DNA from: Dictyocoela muelleri
Taxonomy: Eukaryota > Microsporidia
Length of the DNA: 10,501 bases
Reading direction: 5' to 3'
Assembly (NCBI GenBank): GCA_016256075.1
Contig: SDVU01000788.1
Coordinates: 1 to 10,501, forward strand
Shown here: piece after piece, positions 7,042 through 10,501 of the stretch
Layout: every line of letters starts with the position of its first letter
Numbering within the stretch: the first letter of the stretch is position 1
Notes under the pieces: model-generated
Databases searched by the model: none
The model's input: only the letters and a program-made list of their open reading frames with translations
What the model was told of the DNA's origin: nothing
Translations under genes and position numbers: made by a program

Positions 7042-8807
7042 CAGTAGTGGTCGATTTTTTTAGTCACTTTTTAAATAATGGAACTAAAAAAATCGAAAAG
7101 AATGAAAAAATCGACATTTTCTATAAACAAAAAATTTCGTGTTTTTTTATAGTTATTTGTTTTTTTAATAAATATAAATCCGATTTTCTTTTATATATAT
7201 GCTCATATACTCTTCAATAATCATATACTGCGAATCTGGACTTTATTTAATATATTTTGATTTGAAAGCTTTCAAATTCGAGATATTTAGCGTATTTTTT
7301 TAACACTTAATCAGAATTTGCTTAGTTATAGAATTTCGATGAATATTTATAACATATTCAAAAAATACCATAGTATCTCTAGAATACTTTATTTTCAATT
7401 TTGATATAGAAACATTCTATTTTTTTAACTTTATTTTCCATAATATTAGTCTTTTTCATTCAATTAACAACAATATATTAATAAATCACATTAAAGGCTT
7501 TCTTAACTCATATAAAAACATATGATAAATCACTTTCCTATATAATCACTTCATGATTGAGATCATTAATTAACGCATTCATAATTTAAAAATTAATTAA
7601 AACTCTTATAAGGAATTTATAATACCCGAATATAACGGTTAGATTAGAGATAAAAAAAGGCGTGCAAATTTCAATTATATTCCAGATTCATTTTTGATCT
7701 TAAGTCCCTTAAAATTATCCAGGATAAGAAGAATAGTTAGATTTTTTTTATTTTCGTACTTAGTGTATTGTGATATTAATTAAAAAAATCAGATGTTAGC
7801 CAAGACTTTTGTTATTAATATAAGATAAATTAAAGACCTCAAAATTCAAATTTCTAAATACTCGGCTTCTTGGATTTTATTATTAAAAGACATTAACTTC
7901 TCACAAAGCATACGAACACCGAGCATTTAAAACGATCTTGTTTTGTATTTTTTCAGTCAATTTTCTTGTATAAAAATAAAATTTATTATACTCATATTTT
8001 ATGTAAAGGCTCGTTTCGTCAAAATTAAGACCAAATTTATATAAAATTTCTAGAGCGCGGGTATATAATTCCAATTAAAAGATGTCTATCATGCTTAATC
8101 TACTCTTTATGCTTCGCCATTTTATTTAAAAAAGACTAAATAAACTGAAAAAAAAAACATCTCAAAAAATTGCATTATTTAAGCCCTGTTTTTTCAAAAA
8201 ACCTACTTTTATTCAAAAATTGGGCTATGATAAATCGTTAAGTACTTTTCTCGAATTTTTTTTTCTTTTAACATATGAATGCATAAATGTCTAAATATTT
8301 ATTTTTAGTACAATATAAATTCGGAAATCATTTTATCGAATTATCGCGATAATCAATATCTCTTAAACAATTTATATTCATGAGAATATATTTTGCCACA
8401 GACTTTGTAATATTATACATTTTAACTAAATATTTCATCATCTATACCTTGCCATTTTTTTATTCCGCAATCTTTTAAATCACCAATAAGTTTATTATTT
8501 TTAAATTTCTTGTCATATGGGATCAAAAATTTACTGAAAAAAAGTTTTTAAAATAATATTTGTTTTGAAATGACGTATGCATTTTTAAAAAAAAATGGGA
8601 TCAAAAAAATCGACAAGATCAAAATTTTTGACTGTCTAAAATTTTAAAAAAGTAATATTTACACTTTAATTAGTGATAAAAAATGGTTTATATTATATTT
8701 ATGTTGTATTTAAACAATTCTTATATGCAAATTATCACTCGGCTGCATTATTTGCTTAGAGATAAAAAAATCGACATTTTTAGAGACTAAAAAGTCGACG
8801 ACTACTG
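7042..8807. mobile_element. Decayed Tc1/mariner-like element with TA target duplication
   Basis: The ends are inverted repeats of about 25 bp: CAGTAGTGGTCGATTTTTTT from 7042 and, from the other strand, CAGTAGTCGTCGACTTTTTA from 8807. Each is flanked directly by TA (7040-7041 and 8808-8809), the target duplication of the Tc1/mariner superfamily. Inner copies of the motif aaaaaatcgacatttt at 7105-7120 and 8765-8780, plus another at 8604-8614, resemble the IR/DR arrangement of Tc1-like elements, and both ends share 'aaataatg' further in. The length of 1,766 bp suits an element that once carried a transposase, but no long frame survives. The best coding remnant is at 7886-8074 on the minus strand. 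Confidence 0.7.
7886..8074 (-). pseudogene. Possible transposase HTH remnant inside the Tc1-like element
   Basis: A minus-strand frame is open for 57 codons (8074-7904) without a Met start. It ends with RKLTEKIQNKIVLNARCSYA, Leu and a stop, then continues in frame as EVNVF to about 7886. The spacing of Leu-Thr-Glu, Ile-Val and the following Glu-Val resembles the first helix-turn-helix of Tc1-like transposases (pattern 'LSE...IV.L...G.S...IA'). This agrees with the TA-flanked ends around it. No catalytic DDE blocks could be found downstream, so the enzyme is lost. The match is weak and rests on a short motif. Confidence 0.35.
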
Positions 8808-8809
8808 TA

Positions 8810-9067
8810 ACTATTAAAAAAATACCCTAATTAAAAAAAGGCAATTAGGGGGTTTGAAACACAATAGTATTATTTGTGATAAAGAAAACTTTAAACTTTT
8901 AAACGAAGTTATAAATAAAATATATCAATTATAGTTTTAAAACCCTTAATTGTGTTTTTAAACTAACTCCTAAAATAATTTTCATATATAATGCGTGTTT
9001 ATATATTTATTGATCATAATGCTCTAATTTTAATAAATAATAATATTAAAGTTATAAGCCTTTTTGG
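8810..9067. other. AT-rich spacer between elements
   Basis: No gene is seen. A small hairpin, ccctaatt/aattaggg with a 10-base loop, lies at 8825-8850. A loosely similar inverted stretch follows ('aaacacaa' at 8858 and 'ttgtgttt' near 8952). Neither looks like a named RNA. Confidence 0.35.
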
Positions 9068-9069
9068 TA

Positions 9070-9360
9070 CTAGGTTTCTAGCCAGGGCGCCAGTAAACAT
9101 TCAATAAATGAGATTAGGTAAAGGCGAAAACATATTTGAGCTTCGCATGATTTACTACTATGGGTATCGTATTTTTACCACGTGTAACCTGCAAATATGA
9201 ATTATTAAAGGTAGTTTCTACGATGTTAGATGTAATATAATCATATTTACAGGTTACACGTGTGAAAATACGATACCCATAGTAGTAAGTCATTGAAAGC
9301 TCAAGTATGTTTTCGCTTTCTTATTAGCTCATTCGGATGGTTGTTTACAGAGTTTTAAAA
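9070..9360. mobile_element. Foldback MITE A
   Basis: The left arm (9070-9200) and right arm (9241-about 9351) pair around a 40-base loop. The inner 49 bp are almost perfectly complementary (9152-9200 with 9241-9290). The outer part carries 'cgaaaacatatttgagc' against 'gctcaagtatgttttcg'. The left end, CTAGGTTTCTAG, is preceded by TA (9068-9069). The outermost part of the right arm is missing or diverged beyond 'gtttacagag'. There is no coding capacity, so it is non-autonomous. It belongs with the elements at 9400-9682 and 9706-9835. TA at the ends suggests mobilisation by a Tc1/mariner-type transposase. Confidence 0.7.
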
Positions 9361-9399
9361 TAAAAATAAAGTTTTGACAGTAAAACCATTTTTTTGGTA

Positions 9400-9682
9400 T
9401 CAGGTCTCCGACAATGTCACTAATAAACATCTATATAAATTATATTAGAAAAAAATCGAAAACATATTTGAGTTTCTCAAGACTTACTACAATGGTTCAC
9501 ATGTTTTTGGTTACGTATAACTCTATGTTAATTAAAAGGTTTATGTTTTTTTAAACATAGAGTTACACGTAACCAAAAACATGTGAAACATTGCAGTAAG
9601 TCTTTAGTACTTCAAATATGCTTTTGATTTTTTCTAATATTATTTTTATAGATGTTTATTAGTGTCAAGGTTAGAGACCTTC
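9400..9682. mobile_element. Foldback MITE B (complete)
   Basis: This is the complete member of the family: 283 bp flanked by TA at 9398-9399 and 9683-9684. Its arms of about 128 bp are nearly complementary along their length (9402-9529 with 9553-9681) around a 23-base loop. The ends read TCAGGTCTCCGAC and, from the other strand, GAAGGTCTCTAAC. Shared family words are 'aaaacatatttgag' and 'gacttactacaatg'. A transcript through it would fold into a long hairpin. It lies between the left member A and the half-element C, so it may have inserted into an older copy. Confidence 0.8.
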
Positions 9683-9705
9683 TACCTCATTCTTTTTTTT
9701 TTCTT

Positions 9706-9835
9706 AAAAAATATAGAGTTACACATGGCAAAAATACGCCAACCTTAGGTAAGTCATGAGTGACTCAAATATGCTTTCTTATTTTCTTAAGGTCATTTGA
9801 ATGGATGTTTACCAGAGCCTTTGTTAGAGGCCTAG
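9706..9835. mobile_element. Half foldback MITE C (right arm only)
   Basis: This stretch matches the right arms of A and B: 'tatagagttacaca', 'aagtcatgagtgactcaaat', 'atgctttcttattttctta', 'atggatgtttacca', ending 'ttagaggcctag' followed by TA (9836-9837). No left arm precedes it; a T-rich run at 9692-9702 does. Its terminus pairs better with the left end of A (CTAGGTTTCTAG and CTAGGCCTCTAA in opposite orientation) than A's own right end does. So A-left and C-right may be the two ends of one 766-bp element with B nested inside. Confidence 0.6.
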
Positions 9836-9842
9836 TACTGCC

Positions 9843-10014
9843 GTTAGCAGTTTTTAACACTTTGACATGCTTATGAACCACTTTTTATGATTATAAATCG
9901 CTCTATACAAATATAAAAAGTTTCGATAAATACAATTTGCGTTCGAAATATAGTATTTCATATTAACAAATAGATGTTTTACATTATTTTATGTTGTGGA
10001 ATATAACCACCCCC
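9843..10014. other. Spacer without recognisable features
   Basis: AT-rich sequence between the foldback cluster and the 83-bp repeats. I see no gene, repeat or fold in it. Confidence 0.4.
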
Positions 10015-10016
10015 GG

Positions 10017-10265
10017 CATATAATGGCCCCATTATAATTAAATTGAAAATTTCAAAAAATCAATTTTTGATATGAAATTTTATTAATAGCCTCATGACAC
10101 ATAACGACACCCCTATTTTATTAATAAAAATTAATTTTTGATAATAAATTTTATTAAGACGGTCAAGAAAAATATTCGGTGGCATAAAACGATTCCCCTA
10201 TTTTATTTATGAAAATATTAATTTATTTATAATAAATTTTATTATACTATAAATTATATTTAATT
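10017..10265 (+). repeat. Three 83-bp tandem repeats
   Basis: Units start at 10017, 10100 and 10183, exactly 83 bp apart. Each opens with a 'cata' word, has a C-rich block a few bases on (ggcccc, acacccc, attcccc), and continues with 'tattttattaataaaa' and 'ataataaattttatta' type sequence. Units two and three are closest. The left arm of the inverted repeat at 10324 ('catgcccaataagcccc') resembles the opening of a unit, so the array may be the inner part of an element ending at 10343. Confidence 0.6.
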
Positions 10266-10323
10266 AAACATTATTAAATATAATTTAAGTTATTTTTATT
10301 CATTTCAATTAAAAAATTTTCAA

Positions 10324-10371
10324 ACCATGCCCAATAAGCCCCCCACGCCGAGGGGGCTTATTGGGCATGGT
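10324..10371. repeat. Perfect 20-bp GC-rich inverted repeat with 8-base spacer
   Basis: 10324-10343 and 10352-10371 are exact reverse complements over 20 bases, around the spacer CACGCCGA (10344-10351). Similarity stops abruptly outside. In AT-rich DNA this is a striking, unmutated structure. Two readings are possible. It may be a plain hairpin. Or it may be two element ends facing each other, each starting GGGGGCTTATTGGGCATGGT in outward orientation and separated by an 8-bp target duplication, the length Merlin elements make. The Merlin-like start codon at 10398 lies 46 bases inside such an end. Confidence 0.85.
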
Positions 10372-10397
10372 ACAAAAAATAAAAAATAATACCCCCT

Positions 10398-10501
10398 ATG
10401 AATTCATACATATCTTTCATAACCACATCAACAAAAGAAGAACTCCTTCGATATATGCAAGAAAAGAAACTAATATTAGATGATTTATGCTGTCAATTTT
10501 G
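10398..10501 (+). CDS. Partial Merlin/ISXO2-type transposase N-terminus (runs off window)
   Basis: From ATG at 10398 the frame stays open to the window edge (34 codons and two bases). It contains TKEELLRYMQEKKLILDDLC and then CQF, with the next codon beginning TG. The pattern, a short helix followed by a Cys pair likely continuing as CxxC, is that of the N-terminal zinc ribbon of ISXO2-like (Merlin) transposases. The later part of the same family is recognisable as a relic at 3344-3960. If real, the product binds and moves its own DNA element. The GC-rich inverted repeat just upstream could be the element's end. Codon use is normal and nothing is broken in the visible part. The call rests on only 34 residues. 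Confidence 0.45.
   Translation, partial: MNSYISFITTSTKEELLRYMQEKKLILDDLCCQF

Noticed and set aside
1331-8111. Shared 14-mer aaagatgtctatca and 'ctttatg' at 1334 and 8078
   Set aside because: Alignment beyond the 14-mer needs a gap and several changes; a match of this size is expected by chance in AT-rich DNA.
1-10501. CRISPR array or bacterial operon
   Set aside because: The repeats are tandem or inverted without regular unique spacers, and there is only one gene, with eukaryotic-type surroundings.

Overview
The window is very A+T-rich, non-bacterial sequence with one convincing intact gene and a dense layer of decayed transposable elements. tRNA-derived SINE copies with a long target-site duplication, TA-flanked elements and long non-coding stretches make it eukaryotic. 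The base composition, the GC-rich 'gcgcgcgaagcgcgcgac' hairpin islands in AT-rich DNA and the mix of repeats best fit an arbuscular mycorrhizal fungus (Glomeromycotina, Rhizophagus/Gigaspora-like). That is a recollection-based guess, not a demonstrated assignment.

Layout. Positions 1-800 hold two SINE bodies joined tail to tail as a palindrome of about 620 bp, one of which keeps its tRNA-like head. A short foldback element lies at about 1243-1530, and 1540-2430 is low-complexity AT with three GC-rich hairpin islands and a 20-bp tandem repeat. About 2647-3052 has short minus-strand open segments of protein-like composition. A decayed Merlin (ISXO2-type DDE) transposase runs on the minus strand at about 3344-3960. 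Just upstream of it, a 153-bp 5'-truncated SINE tail sits between perfect 17-bp target-site duplications. An unidentified minus-strand coding remnant follows at 4211-4537, then a cluster of small GATCAGG repeats at about 4695-4850. Two more SINE copies (about 4960-5210 and 5660-5950) lead up to the gene.

The gene (6032-6748, +) is a single-exon Mn-type superoxide dismutase. It has all four metal ligands, a bacterial-like N-terminus without a mitochondrial presequence, and an extra segment between its first two ligands. Downstream, 7042-8807 is a decayed Tc1/mariner-like element with CAGTAGT ends and TA on both sides. Positions 9070-9835 carry a cluster of related TA-flanked foldback elements, and 10017-10265 three 83-bp tandem repeats. 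A perfect 20-bp GC-rich inverted repeat around an 8-bp spacer (10324-10371) comes next. At the right edge, from 10398, begins what looks like the N-terminus of a second, possibly younger Merlin-type transposase.

I see no operon, CRISPR, rRNA or intact tRNA. The likely job of the region is housekeeping antioxidant defence by the SOD gene; everything else looks like transposon accumulation and decay. The most interesting points are the self-matching arms of the foldback cluster, the inverted repeat next to the partial transposase, and the unusual SOD.
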